NCBI GenBank assembly: GCA_937901285.1
Contig: CALCHI010000331.1
Span: 1 to 31,028, forward strand
Direction of reading: 5' to 3'
Source of the DNA: UBA8437 sp003445035
Lineage (GTDB): Bacteria; Planctomycetota; Planctomycetia; Planctomycetales; Planctomycetaceae
DNA length: 31,028 bases
This document shows, in pieces, positions 1-8,155 of this stretch; position 1 is the stretch's first letter; each line of letters opens with the position of its first letter. The notes beneath the pieces are model-generated. The model was given only the letters and a program-made list of their open reading frames with translations, ran no database searches and had not been told where the DNA came from. The translations under genes were made by a program, and so were the position numbers.

Positions 1-60
1 CCGCTGACGAAGAGTCCGCTGACGAAGAGTCCGCTGACGAAGAGTCCGCTGACGAGGAGC
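1..60 (+). repeat. 15-base tandem repeat, four units, coding
   Basis: Four head-to-tail 15-base units start at 1, 16, 31 and 46. The first three are identical (CCGCTGACGAAGAGT) and the fourth differs at two bases. Read in the frame that ends at the stop at 93-95, the units encode repeated Ala-Asp-Glu-Glu-Ser. The unit length is a multiple of three, so copy-number change would keep the frame. The array may continue to the left of the window. Confidence 0.9.
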
Positions 61-95
61 CCGAGGCGGATGGCAAGAAGGCGGACGACGCATAG
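1..95 (+). CDS. 3' end of a gene with acidic ADEES-repeat C-terminus (partial)
   Basis: Only the last 30 codons are in the window. With codons starting at base 3, the frame reads four ADEE(S/P) units, then a short EADGKKADDA tail and a TAG stop at 93-95. The tail is strongly acidic and low in complexity, which is typical of disordered C-terminal extensions. The frame is supported by the in-frame repeat and the stop just before the next gene. The body of the protein is outside the window, so the function cannot be inferred. The next gene follows on the same strand after about 40 bases if it starts at 136. Confidence 0.6.
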   Translation, partial: ADEESADEESADEESADEEPEADGKKADDA

Positions 96-135
96 CCGGT
101 CGCCTCGGATTGTCCGGATTGTGGATTCCCGGTCG

Positions 136-747
136 ATGGCAATCGGCTTGATGGAATCGGGAAACGATCTGGTCGAGTTCGATTTCTGCGCGGCGATGCG
201 TGTTCTGTGTGAGGATATCGCCGACCGGGTCCCCGTGTTGGCTCATGTCCGCATGGACGATTTGGCTGTATGTGTGACCCGTGCTCGACGCGGCGGCCGG
301 TCCGGCCTCTGGGCCAAGTTGACGCCGATGCGGTTTGAGGGTGGAGCGAGTGAGGGACTTCGCCGTGGTCGTCGTTTCAGGATCGAGCCGTTGATTCTCG
401 GTGGTCGTGAACGGCTTTACATTCTCACCTTCTGCCTGCCCCGGTTTCTGGATCTGACGTATCGTGAGAAACTGGTGACGGTTTTTCACGAGTTATTCCA
501 CGTCGGGCCTTGCTTCGACGGTGACCATCGTCGCTTTGCCGGTCGCTACCACGTTCATTCGGCTCGGGCTTCGAAGTTCGATGATGTGGCCGAGCGATTG
601 TGCGACGAATACCTGTCGACATCGCCGGCTCCGGAGGCCTGCAAGTTCCTGAGGCATCGCACTGACACGTTGCTGGCCCACCATGGTGCGATCACGGGGC
701 TGGCGATAGCGATCCCGAAACTGGTGGCGATCGAGGATGCGGCCTAA
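136..747 (+). CDS. Putative HExxH metallopeptidase-like protein
   Basis: The protein is about 203 residues from the ATG at 136. An in-frame ATG at 70 would add 22 Arg/Ser-rich residues and overlap the previous gene, so I prefer 136. The key feature is HELFHVG (residues 118-122 are the HExxH), followed by FDGDHRR and a HVHS segment that could give the third metal ligand. Upstream is an LTPMRFEGG segment which I recall from planctomycete 'putative metallopeptidase' proteins, possibly related to the phage metallopeptidase domain. There is no signal peptide or membrane segment, so it is probably cytoplasmic. Its stop overlaps the stop of the convergent desulfurase gene by 4 bases (744-747). The substrate is unknown. 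Confidence 0.65.
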   Translation: MAIGLMESGNDLVEFDFCAAMRVLCEDIADRVPVLAHVRMDDLAVCVTRARRGGRSGLWAKLTPMRFEGGASEGLRRGRRFRIEPLILGGRERLYILTFCLPRFLDLTYREKLVTVFHELFHVGPCFDGDHRRFAGRYHVHSARASKFDDVAERLCDEYLSTSPAPEACKFLRHRTDTLLAHHGAITGLAIAIPKLVAIEDAA

Positions 748-1901
748 CTGCCGGTTGCCGCTGCGACGGCTTCACAGGCCTCATCGATCTCCTCGGCTGT
801 CGAAAACGGCCCGACGCTCAGTCGCACGGTGCCCCCATCGTCAAACGTACCCGCGGCGCGGTGCACTCCCGGAGCACAATGCAATCCGGCCCGGACCTGG
901 ATCCCGAACGACTCGTCGAGCACCGTGGCCAGCACGTGTGGCTCGAGCGTTGCGGAGACCAGGCTGATCACTCCGACCCGGAGTGCGTCCGGAGCGGGGC
1001 CGATCACTGTCACATCCGCGAGTGGTTCGAGTCGGGCAACCAGTCTTTCGACCAGTGCCTCCTCGTGGGTCACCAACGCATTGATCCCTCGTTCCTCGAT
1101 CCATGCCAGGCCGGCGTCGAGTCCGAACAGCGCCGGAGCGTTGGGATTTCCTGCCTCGAACCGATCGGGCATCGTGGTTGGTTGCCGATCCTCCTGGCTG
1201 AAGGATCCGGTACCCCCTTGACGTAAACCCGTCATCCGGTCTTCAACACCGGGACGGATGTATAGCAACCCGGTGCCCAGTGGGCCGAGTAAGCCCTTGT
1301 GTCCGGCACAGGCCAGCAGGTCGACGGGCCAGTCAGCCAGGTTGATCGGTCGGTGGCCGGCCGTCTGTGCCGCGTCGACGAGGACGAGGGCCCCGTTCTC
1401 GTGTGCAATCGATCCGATGTCGTCGATTGGCTGTACGACCCCGGTGACATTCGATGCGTGTTGCACCGCCACCAGCCGCGTGGAGGGTCTCAGGGCGTTT
1501 CGGACCGCCATCGGGTCAACCTGGCCAGTTGCGTCGACATCGATCACCGTCACGTCGACGTCCCGCCTGTCAGACAGAGCACCGAGCGGTCTCAGGACCG
1601 AATTGTGTTCGGCGGCGGTGGTGACGACATGGTCACCGTGGTCGAGCAGTCCGTGCAGGGCCATGTTGATCGCGTCGGTGGCGTTGAAGGTCCAGATCAC
1701 CCGTTCGGGCGATTCGGCCCCCAGCAACTCGGCTGCACGCTTGCGGCAACGTCTCAGGACCGTATCGACCTCGACGGCGGTTCGGTACCCACCACGGCCG
1801 GCTGCGGCTCCCAGCGACCGATTGTAGTGATCGACAGCGGCGTAGACCGATTCGGGCTTTGGGTAGCTCGTGGCCGCATTGTCGAGATAGATATGGGGCA
1901 C
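744..1901 (-). CDS. Cysteine desulfurase family protein (aminotransferase class V)
   Basis: This 385-residue PLP enzyme starts at a GTG at 1901 with the canonical opening PHIYLDNAATSYPKP. Visible family features are AEHNS (H99), the LVDAAQ aspartate D176, the PLP lysine K202 in AGHKGLLGPLGTG, and a candidate catalytic cysteine C342 in RAGLHCAP. Family enzymes remove sulfur from L-cysteine as a protein persulfide, leaving alanine. The short active-site loop and AGHKG motif resemble the 'cysteine desulfurase family' branch rather than classical IscS; some members act on other substrates. It lies 33 bases after moaA, which suggests that it supplies sulfur to the MoaD thiocarboxylate. That role is inferred from context only. 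It ends convergently with the metallopeptidase gene. Confidence 0.88.
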   Translation of the reverse strand: MPHIYLDNAATSYPKPESVYAAVDHYNRSLGAAAGRGGYRTAVEVDTVLRRCRKRAAELLGAESPERVIWTFNATDAINMALHGLLDHGDHVVTTAAEHNSVLRPLGALSDRRDVDVTVIDVDATGQVDPMAVRNALRPSTRLVAVQHASNVTGVVQPIDDIGSIAHENGALVLVDAAQTAGHRPINLADWPVDLLACAGHKGLLGPLGTGLLYIRPGVEDRMTGLRQGGTGSFSQEDRQPTTMPDRFEAGNPNAPALFGLDAGLAWIEERGINALVTHEEALVERLVARLEPLADVTVIGPAPDALRVGVISLVSATLEPHVLATVLDESFGIQVRAGLHCAPGVHRAAGTFDDGGTVRLSVGPFSTAEEIDEACEAVAAATGS

Positions 1902-1934
1902 GAGCGGGATTCCGGAGGATCCGAAAGGGACCGG

Positions 1935-2936
1935 TCAGCCGCCGATCGAGTACATCGGCCGATCGGGCTGGATGAAACGGGCCGTGTTGATTTCGTGACC
2001 CTCGGCCTTGGCGTGGATCGATGCGGCGATGGCCTCGACAATCTGCTCATCGGTTCCGCTCTCGCGAATCAGTCCCTTGACATCGGTTTCTTCGAGGCTG
2101 AACAGGCAGTTGCGGAGCTTGCCGTCGGCCGTCAGGCGGAACCGATTGCAGTTGCCACAGAAGGGCTCACTGACCGAGGCGATGAAACCCACCTGCCCCA
2201 CACCGTCGGCGAATTCGAATTGGCTGGCTGGAGCGGTGGGATCGGTACGTTCGCGGGCCACCAGTGGTCCGAACTCGGCTTCGAGCCGCTCACGAATCTC
2301 CGAGGCGAACAGCACCTGGTCCCGCTCCCACGCATTGTCGGCATCCAGCGGCATGAATTCGATGAATCGCACCTGGATGCCGGTTTCCCGGGCCAGGCGG
2401 CCAAAGGGGACCAGTTGGTCTTCGGTGAGGCCGCGGATCGAGACCGCGTTGATCTTGATTGGGTCAAATCCCGTCACTCGGGCGGCCTCGATTCCCTCGA
2501 GCACCTTCTCGTAACCTTCACGCCGGGTGACCTCTTTGAAGCGAATCGGATCGAGTGCGTCGAGGCTGATGTTGATACGGGCAAGGCCGGCCGCGTGCAG
2601 GTCGGCCGCCTGATCGGCCAGCAGGATGCCGTTGGTCGTCAGGCCGATATCGTCGATGCCCTCGATGATCGACAGGCGTCCAATCAACTCGGACAGGTTT
2701 CGTCGTACCAGCGGCTCTCCGCCAGTGAGTCTCAGCTTGTTGATTCCCAGCGAAGCCGCCACCCGTACGAAACGCTCGATCTCTTCGAATGTCAGCAATT
2801 CGCCACGATCCATGAACTCGACGTTGTCGGCCGGCATGCAATAAAAGCAGCGGATGTTGCAGCGGTCGGTGACGCTGATTCTCAGGTTGTTGTGAAGACG
2901 GCCGAAGCTGTCGACAAGTGGATGGCTGTCAGTCAT
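1935..2936 (-). CDS. moaA: GTP 3',8-cyclase MoaA
   Basis: This is a 333-residue radical SAM enzyme for the first step of molybdenum cofactor synthesis. With MoaC, it converts GTP to cyclic pyranopterin monophosphate. The N-terminal cluster motif CNIRCFYC (C26, C30, C33) binds the SAM-coordinating 4Fe-4S cluster. TGGEPL follows at 71-76. The C-terminal motif C260-x2-C263-x13-C277 is the second cluster, which binds substrate. The protein ends in Gly-Gly, the conserved MoaA tail. The length is usual for the family. It starts at ATG 2936, 27 bases after moaE. No Shine-Dalgarno is evident, which suggests translation coupled to the upstream gene. Confidence 0.97.
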   Translation of the reverse strand: MTDSHPLVDSFGRLHNNLRISVTDRCNIRCFYCMPADNVEFMDRGELLTFEEIERFVRVAASLGINKLRLTGGEPLVRRNLSELIGRLSIIEGIDDIGLTTNGILLADQAADLHAAGLARINISLDALDPIRFKEVTRREGYEKVLEGIEAARVTGFDPIKINAVSIRGLTEDQLVPFGRLARETGIQVRFIEFMPLDADNAWERDQVLFASEIRERLEAEFGPLVARERTDPTAPASQFEFADGVGQVGFIASVSEPFCGNCNRFRLTADGKLRNCLFSLEETDVKGLIRESGTDEQIVEAIAASIHAKAEGHEINTARFIQPDRPMYSIGG

Positions 2937-2963
2937 GGGTGCTTGCTGCTTGTCTGGGGGCGT

Positions 2964-3407
2964 TCAGTTGGAAACGGGTGTGTCGGTGGAGGCGTCCAGG
3001 CCCGGATGGACCCATTCGGTTGTCCCGTCGTCAAAGTTCTCTTTCTTCCAGATTGGCACGATCTCCTTGAGAGTGTCAATCAGGAATCGGCCAGCCTCGA
3101 AGGCCTCGACCCGGTGGGGACAACTGACGGCAACCGCGACGCTGACATCACCGAGGTCGAGGTGTCCGAGTCGATGGATGATTCCGTAGGCGGTGATCGG
3201 CCATTTCCTGGAAGCGGTCTCGGCGATCTCCTCGAGTTTCGCCGTCGCCATTTCGGGGTAAGCCTCGTAGTCGAGTGCCAGGGTGCGTCGGCCTTCGGTC
3301 AGTTCCCGGACAGTGCCCAGGAACAGCACAACCGCACCGGCGGCGTGGTCACGGACCGACTCGGTCAGTTGATGGGTGTCGATCGGATCGTGTGTCAGTC
3401 GGATCAT
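2964..3407 (-). CDS. moaE: Molybdopterin synthase catalytic subunit MoaE
   Basis: This 147-residue subunit forms molybdopterin synthase with MoaD and adds two sulfurs to cyclic pyranopterin monophosphate, giving the dithiolene of molybdopterin. Family segments are GAVVLFLGTVR near residue 24, LDYEAYPEMA near 45, HRLGHLDLGD near 78, HRVEAFEA near 98 and the conserved PIWKKE near 117, which contains the active-site lysines. The C-terminal tail after WVHPG is short and variable. It starts at ATG 3407, 32 bases after moaD, and is followed after 27 bases by moaA. The D-E-A order points to co-expression. Confidence 0.96.
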   Translation of the reverse strand: MIRLTHDPIDTHQLTESVRDHAAGAVVLFLGTVRELTEGRRTLALDYEAYPEMATAKLEEIAETASRKWPITAYGIIHRLGHLDLGDVSVAVAVSCPHRVEAFEAGRFLIDTLKEIVPIWKKENFDDGTTEWVHPGLDASTDTPVSN

Positions 3408-3439
3408 GGCACGGTGTTGTGGTGTGGGTGTGGATCACC

Positions 3440-3685
3440 TCAGCCGCCGCTGACCGGTGGGAAGCAGGCAACGGTGTCGCCGGCGGCCACGGTCAACGAG
3501 TCGTCGGCGTAGTCGGTGCCAACGGCGATCAGCAGTCCTCGAGTCAAGGGAGCCAGTTCCGGGATGCGATCGGCCAGTGCCGTGCGGACATCTCCGATGG
3601 AGGCCGGTTCGATGAGTTCCAGTTCGACCTGGTCGAGACCGGCGAGATCACGTGCACGGGCATACAGTTGGACGGCCAGTTTCAC
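3440..3685 (-). CDS. moaD: Molybdopterin synthase sulfur carrier subunit MoaD
   Basis: This 81-residue ubiquitin-fold protein starts at a GTG at 3685-3683 that overlaps the stop of the upstream oxidoreductase gene (GTGA, 4 bases). It opens with KLAVQLYARARDLAG and ends in PPVSGG. The terminal Gly-Gly is adenylylated and thiocarboxylated before it donates sulfur inside MoaE. The usual lengths (about 80 residues) and the immediate moaE neighbour fit. The frame stays open upstream to 3970, but that extension lies inside the preceding gene in another frame and is rich in Pro/Arg/Gln, so it is not coding. No adenylylating MoeB-like gene is in the window. Confidence 0.93.
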   Translation of the reverse strand: MKLAVQLYARARDLAGLDQVELELIEPASIGDVRTALADRIPELAPLTRGLLIAVGTDYADDSLTVAAGDTVACFPPVSGG

Positions 3686-6681
3686 GTGATCACCAGTCCA
3701 CGGGTCGTTTGACGGTTGGGGTGGCCATTGGTTTCCGGCAACCGCTGCCTGATTTCCGGGACCAGGCCGTAGGCGAGTGCCATCAGTTTCAGGGGATGAA
3801 GAGTCGGGGTGGAGGTATACTGTTGCATTTGCAATCGACACGCGCTGCATTCGGTGGTACCGATTCCGAGATCCCCCTGTTGCATCCTGTTGATCAGCGG
3901 GCGGCCGATCTCGATCGAGGTCGCGAAGTTGTCTCTGGCGATTCCCCAGGCCCCGGCCATTCCTGAACAACCAGCCTCAATTGTAGAAACCCGCAAACCG
4001 GGAATCAAACCGAGCAATTCTCGCATCGAGTCGTGGTCGCCCAGTGCCTTGAGGTGGCAGGGGGCGTGGTAGCCGGCGGCCAATTCCAGCGGCTGGAAAT
4101 CCAGCGACAGTCGGCCAGCGGCGTGGAGTTCGGCCAGGAACGTGCCCGCTTCGACCACCTGTTCGGCCACCGCAGGAGCGTCGGGATGATCTACCAGCCG
4201 GGGGTATTCCTGCTGCAGGCAGACCACTGCCGAGGGCTCGCTGCAGATGATCCGGTGTCCCTCGCGAGCCAGTTCGCCCAGTTCCCTGAGATTCCATTCT
4301 GCAAGTCGCTTGGCGGTGTCGAGGTCGCCGGCAGTGACCAGTGCCATTCCGGAGGGGTGTTGATCACGAGGGACGTAGACGGGGATGTCGTTGTGTTCGA
4401 GAATCCGGACCAGTGCGGTGGCGAGTTCGGGGTCGTGGTGGTTGGCGAAATGGTCAACGAAGTAGACGACTGGCCTGGGCCGTGTTTCCGGTCTCGGCCG
4501 GAATGTCCACCGTCGCGGCAGGTTTCGCAGAAACGATCGCCGGGCCAGAGCCGGCAACCGGCGTTCCCGATGAATCCCCAGCAGTTTCTCGATCATCCAT
4601 CGGGCGGGTGGCTGAGCCAGCATCCAGTTGGTCACCCGCGGGACCAGCCCACCCAGGGCACCCAGTTCGTGGATGCGGGCGGCGGCTCGGTCGGCCCGGG
4701 ACCCTCCATCGACACCAACCCGTGCCGCCTTGGTTTCGACCATCATCTGGGGAACGTTGACGTGGCCGGGACACTCGATTTGGCATTGCTTGCAGTTGAA
4801 GCACAACGACGCGAGTTGTCCGAGTTCGTCGGAGGAGAGGGACAAGGGGTCCTGTGAGTTGAACACGGACCGGATCGCGTTGGCTTTCGCCCGTGGGCTG
4901 GCATGTTCGGACGGGTCGATGCGAAAGAAGGGGCACATCCGTTGCAACGGCGAGACGGTGCGACAGGCTGCACAGCCGTTGCAGTCTCCGGCTGCGTCGG
5001 CCAGCCCCTGGAGTCCCCACGAGAATCCCAGCGGGACCAGTTCGGGGTCGTTGGAGACGGGAACTGCCGTGTCAGGATCGGTCGAGGCCTCCACCGATCC
5101 CGCGGCCCGGAACTCGAGTCGGCTCAACCGGTGTTCGTCAGAGATGATCTTGCCGGGGTTGAGCCGTCCCTGGGGATCGAAGAGGTCCTTGATGAGCTGG
5201 AAAACGCGGTAGAGTGGTCCGTGCTGTTCTCTGACGAAGGGCGTTCGTGAGAGACCGTCGCCGTGCTCTCCGCTGATCGTTCCACCGATCCGGAAGACCT
5301 CCTCGTAGAGGCTTGCGGCCAGTGTCTCGAGTCGGGCACCACCGTCGATGGACGGGGAGGGCAGAAATGGTCGCAGGTGCAGTTGTCCGGCGGCCGCGTG
5401 AGCATACAACGATGCGGTGACCTCGTGCTCCTGAAACACTCTTTGCGCCGAGGTGAGGAACTCGTGGAGCTGTTCGGGTGGAACGGCGATGTCTTCGACG
5501 AACGGCAATGGGCGAGTTATGCCCTTGAGCCGGGTCAGCAGCGGGACGACCCGCTGAGGCAACGACCAGAGGAATTCGACGTCTTCGAAGGAATGGCCTT
5601 CGAAGGCGACTCGGGTGGACTGGGCGGTGCCGCGTGCCGCCGAGACCACCCGGGCAATTCGATCTCGAGTCTCTCGTTCACTCATCCCGGCCTGTTCGAC
5701 GATCAGTGCGGCCTCGCTCCCGACGGGGATCATCGACTCGAACCGCGGATCCGAGTCGCGTCCCAGGCTTAGCACCCGCCGGTCCATCAGGTCACAGGCC
5801 GACGGCTGCAAGGCAGCGATCGCCTGCACACACCGAGTGGCCTCTCCGAGTGTTCCGAACAGCAGCAGCACGATGCCGCGGTATTCCGGTAGTGGAGAGG
5901 TGTGCAGCGTGGCGCGGGTGAACAGCCCGAGCGTGCCTTCGGAACCGACCAGGAGGCGAGCCAGTTCGAGCCGGTTGTCGGCGAGAACGCCACGGAGATG
6001 ATAGCCGCTGCAATTTCGTTGCAGGTTGGGCTGCCTCTCGTGGATCAACTCGTCGTTCTCGCGCAGGACCCGCTCGAGACCGTCGCAGAGTCTCTGGTGG
6101 GGGTCGGTGAGATCAACGCCTCCCGTGGCTCTCTGCACCAACGGTTCGCTCGCTGCCTCGATCACCGAACCGTCGCCTGTGACCATTTCCAGCCGCTCGA
6201 CGTGGTCTCGCGTCGAGCCGACTCGCACCGATCGTGACCCGGCGGCGTCGACGGCCAGCATCCCTCCGATTGTCGTGACCGGTCCATTGGAGGGGTCGGG
6301 AGGGAAGTAGCGCCCCAGGGGCCGGAGGTGCCGGTTGAGTTCATCCCGAACGACTCCGGGCTCAACGGTCACCGTGTCAGCGTCGACCGAGAGGATGTGT
6401 CTCAGGTGCCGGGAGAAGTCGACGACGATACCCGCTCCCAGGCATCCGCCGGCGACGCCGCTTCCGGCTCCTCGCGGAAACACTCCGAGATCAGCTTCGG
6501 TCGCGTATTTGACGATCGCGACGACATCATCCCGGGTTCGGGGACGGGCGACCGCCAGTGGCTGGATCTCGTAGAGGCTGGCGTCACTGGCATAAAGACT
6601 CGTCGAGAGCGGATCGACGAGCAGTTCGCCGTCAAGCACGCTGCCCAAGTCCTCGATCATCCGCTGGCGTTGCTCGTCCAC
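3682..6681 (-). CDS. Fused FAD-linked oxidase / iron-sulfur oxidoreductase (GlcD-GlcF / YdiJ-like)
   Basis: This is a 999-residue protein from the GTG at 6681, which has GGAG 10 bases upstream; ATGs at 6744 and 6741 are alternatives that add about 20 low-complexity residues. Residues 25-230 look like the FAD-binding type-4 fold, with PRGAGSGVAGG at 69-79. The oxidase C-domain carries GEHGDG at 471-476. Two ferredoxin-like cysteine sets follow: C567, C570, C573, C583 and C627, C630, C633, C637. A C-terminal cysteine-rich (CCG-like) region has C875, GCSG at 904-907 and C945-x2-C948. The family oxidises 2-hydroxyacids such as D-lactate or glycolate and passes electrons through iron-sulfur clusters to the quinone pool. 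The substrate cannot be read from sequence. Its stop overlaps the moaD start by 4 bases. Confidence 0.9.
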   Translation of the reverse strand: MDEQRQRMIEDLGSVLDGELLVDPLSTSLYASDASLYEIQPLAVARPRTRDDVVAIVKYATEADLGVFPRGAGSGVAGGCLGAGIVVDFSRHLRHILSVDADTVTVEPGVVRDELNRHLRPLGRYFPPDPSNGPVTTIGGMLAVDAAGSRSVRVGSTRDHVERLEMVTGDGSVIEAASEPLVQRATGGVDLTDPHQRLCDGLERVLRENDELIHERQPNLQRNCSGYHLRGVLADNRLELARLLVGSEGTLGLFTRATLHTSPLPEYRGIVLLLFGTLGEATRCVQAIAALQPSACDLMDRRVLSLGRDSDPRFESMIPVGSEAALIVEQAGMSERETRDRIARVVSAARGTAQSTRVAFEGHSFEDVEFLWSLPQRVVPLLTRLKGITRPLPFVEDIAVPPEQLHEFLTSAQRVFQEHEVTASLYAHAAAGQLHLRPFLPSPSIDGGARLETLAASLYEEVFRIGGTISGEHGDGLSRTPFVREQHGPLYRVFQLIKDLFDPQGRLNPGKIISDEHRLSRLEFRAAGSVEASTDPDTAVPVSNDPELVPLGFSWGLQGLADAAGDCNGCAACRTVSPLQRMCPFFRIDPSEHASPRAKANAIRSVFNSQDPLSLSSDELGQLASLCFNCKQCQIECPGHVNVPQMMVETKAARVGVDGGSRADRAAARIHELGALGGLVPRVTNWMLAQPPARWMIEKLLGIHRERRLPALARRSFLRNLPRRWTFRPRPETRPRPVVYFVDHFANHHDPELATALVRILEHNDIPVYVPRDQHPSGMALVTAGDLDTAKRLAEWNLRELGELAREGHRIICSEPSAVVCLQQEYPRLVDHPDAPAVAEQVVEAGTFLAELHAAGRLSLDFQPLELAAGYHAPCHLKALGDHDSMRELLGLIPGLRVSTIEAGCSGMAGAWGIARDNFATSIEIGRPLINRMQQGDLGIGTTECSACRLQMQQYTSTPTLHPLKLMALAYGLVPEIRQRLPETNGHPNRQTTRGLVIT

Positions 6682-6767
6682 GCGTGCGCAGCTCCGGAGG
6701 GGACTCGTCGAAGATTTCGTTGTGGGGCGTGGCCGGGCCATCATCCCGTCTGACGGACTCGTTCCCG

Positions 6768-7262
6768 TTACGGGTCGGTGTCGCCGTTTGGGCGCGGTGC
6801 AGAAGCGGTGGGGGGGTGGCGTAGCGCCTCCTGGCGGTACCGCTCGGCACGCTCGTGGTTGAACCGCTCGTAGTCGTCGGTCGGCCCGTCCAGGCGGTGA
6901 CGGGACTGGCAACGGTAACAGACCAGCACGTCCTTCATCAGACTATACAACGCCAAATCGACCAGTGCGAATCCCATCAGGATCCCGATCGCCACACCCG
7001 GAAGGTACTGGTACCAGGCGACGGTTGAGAGGATCCCTCCGAGCACGACCAGGCCCAGCCCGATGACATGGGGGAAATCCTTCTGTCGCCAGAGATCCCG
7101 TTCGCCGCACAGCAGACACTCGGCTAGCCGATTCCCTTCCCACGCCGTGGCCGGAGTCGTGGTCGCGAAGTCACAGGCCGGGCAGTCGAGTCGGCCGTCG
7201 TCCAGGCCATCGGAGATCCGGCTGGTCTGCTGGCATTGCGGACATGTGAAATCGAGTTGCAT
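6768..7262 (-). CDS. Zinc-ribbon membrane protein of unknown function
   Basis: This 164-residue protein is not matched to a named family. It opens with a zinc-ribbon pattern, C7-x2-C10 and C27-x2-C30. A second set is split by the membrane part: C49-x2-C52 before it and C115-x2-C118 after it. Two hydrophobic helices lie at about 66-84 and 88-107, so both metal sites would be on the same, probably cytoplasmic, side. The tail from 125 is charged and Pro-rich. It sits 72 bases after the polytopic membrane protein gene, and the oxidoreductase ORF follows after 86 bases (24 if the ATG at 6744 is used). A housekeeping, redox or metal-sensing role cannot be chosen from sequence. Confidence 0.7.
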   Translation of the reverse strand: MQLDFTCPQCQQTSRISDGLDDGRLDCPACDFATTTPATAWEGNRLAECLLCGERDLWRQKDFPHVIGLGLVVLGGILSTVAWYQYLPGVAIGILMGFALVDLALYSLMKDVLVCYRCQSRHRLDGPTDDYERFNHERAERYRQEALRHPPTASAPRPNGDTDP

Positions 7263-7334
7263 CGTCGAGTGGGTCTTGGCGGGGGAACGTGAAAGGGCTG
7301 CTTGCGGCCGACGGGGACGAAGGCCCGGTTGAGA

Positions 7335-8126
7335 TCAGACTGGCAGTGACAACTCGCGAGACAAAAGGGTGGCGGCCAGTTCTCCGGTGACGGTCAGGAG
7401 CACGCCCGTGTAGAGTACCCCGGTGGCGGCTTGTGTGTTGCGGTACTTGAGAATTCTCCAGACCATCACGACGACGACCAACGGTCCCAACAATCCCACC
7501 AGCCACCGCAGTGCCAGTAGTGTCATGTGGTAGTCGGTGCCGGGTAGGTTGTCGACGAGCCACAGCCCGATGGTTGCCAGCACGATTCTTAACAGCGTGG
7601 CGACTCCGAAAACGGTGTTGAGCCGCCACAGGGGGGCCAGTGACATGCCCGTGGCCGTCAGGTACCAGTGGCCCAGCAGCATGCTGACCATCGCTGCCCC
7701 CAGCAACAGGGCGGTGGCGAGTTCGGAGGTGATCACCAGCAGAAGGTGCAACGAGGAGATCGGGGGAGCGGGCCATGCCGGTCCGATCAGCAGTACCATG
7801 GAGAGTCCGGTGACGGCGGCGATGCAGGATGTGCCCAGACGACGTCGTCCCAGGGCCCAGGCGACGCTGCCGAGATAGGCCACCACGGCGGTTGCCACGC
7901 ACAGCCACGTGTCGGCGACGGAGCCGACCAGGACGTCGGCTTCCGATGAGGACATCTCTCGGGTTTCGCCCAACGGTTCGGAACCGAGCAGGGCGGCGAG
8001 AACAGCGAGGCCGAGGACGATCAGCATTTGGATCCGGAAGAATCCGTCGGTGATCTGTTTGCGGGGCGCCAGCCACCACACCAGGCTCATTCCGCAGATC
8101 AACCGGATAGCGAACTGGGCGATCAC
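7335..8126 (-). CDS. Polytopic membrane protein of unknown function
   Basis: This 263-residue protein is mostly hydrophobic, with roughly seven or eight predicted membrane helices and short loops. It starts at a GTG at 8126 preceded by GGAGG six bases upstream, one of the best ribosome binding sites in the window. A long polar loop (GSEPLGETREMSSSEADVL, about residues 48-66) follows the second helix. The helix near 135-155 (ELATALLLGAAMVSMLLGHWYL) contains a Glu and a His inside hydrophobic surroundings, reminiscent of redox or ion-channel helices, but I see no defined cofactor motif. It begins 29 bases after the folE stop, so the two are probably co-transcribed. Confidence 0.72.
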   Translation of the reverse strand: MIAQFAIRLICGMSLVWWLAPRKQITDGFFRIQMLIVLGLAVLAALLGSEPLGETREMSSSEADVLVGSVADTWLCVATAVVAYLGSVAWALGRRRLGTSCIAAVTGLSMVLLIGPAWPAPPISSLHLLLVITSELATALLLGAAMVSMLLGHWYLTATGMSLAPLWRLNTVFGVATLLRIVLATIGLWLVDNLPGTDYHMTLLALRWLVGLLGPLVVVVMVWRILKYRNTQAATGVLYTGVLLTVTGELAATLLSRELSLPV

Positions 8127-8155
8127 GGGGATCCTCCGGCGCCAACGAACCGATC

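Noticed and set aside
1..60. CRISPR-like short repeats
   Set aside because: The units are adjacent with no spacers and encode an in-frame acidic peptide.
1299..3512. 737-codon open frame on the plus strand
   Set aside because: It lies opposite the desulfurase, moaA and moaE genes, whose motifs are unmistakable. Its translation has no domain and reflects the codon bias of the opposite strand.
3686..3970. N-terminal extension of moaD
   Set aside because: The frame is open upstream, but MoaD is normally about 80 residues, the GTG at 3685 fits exactly, and the extension overlaps the conserved end of the oxidoreductase gene.
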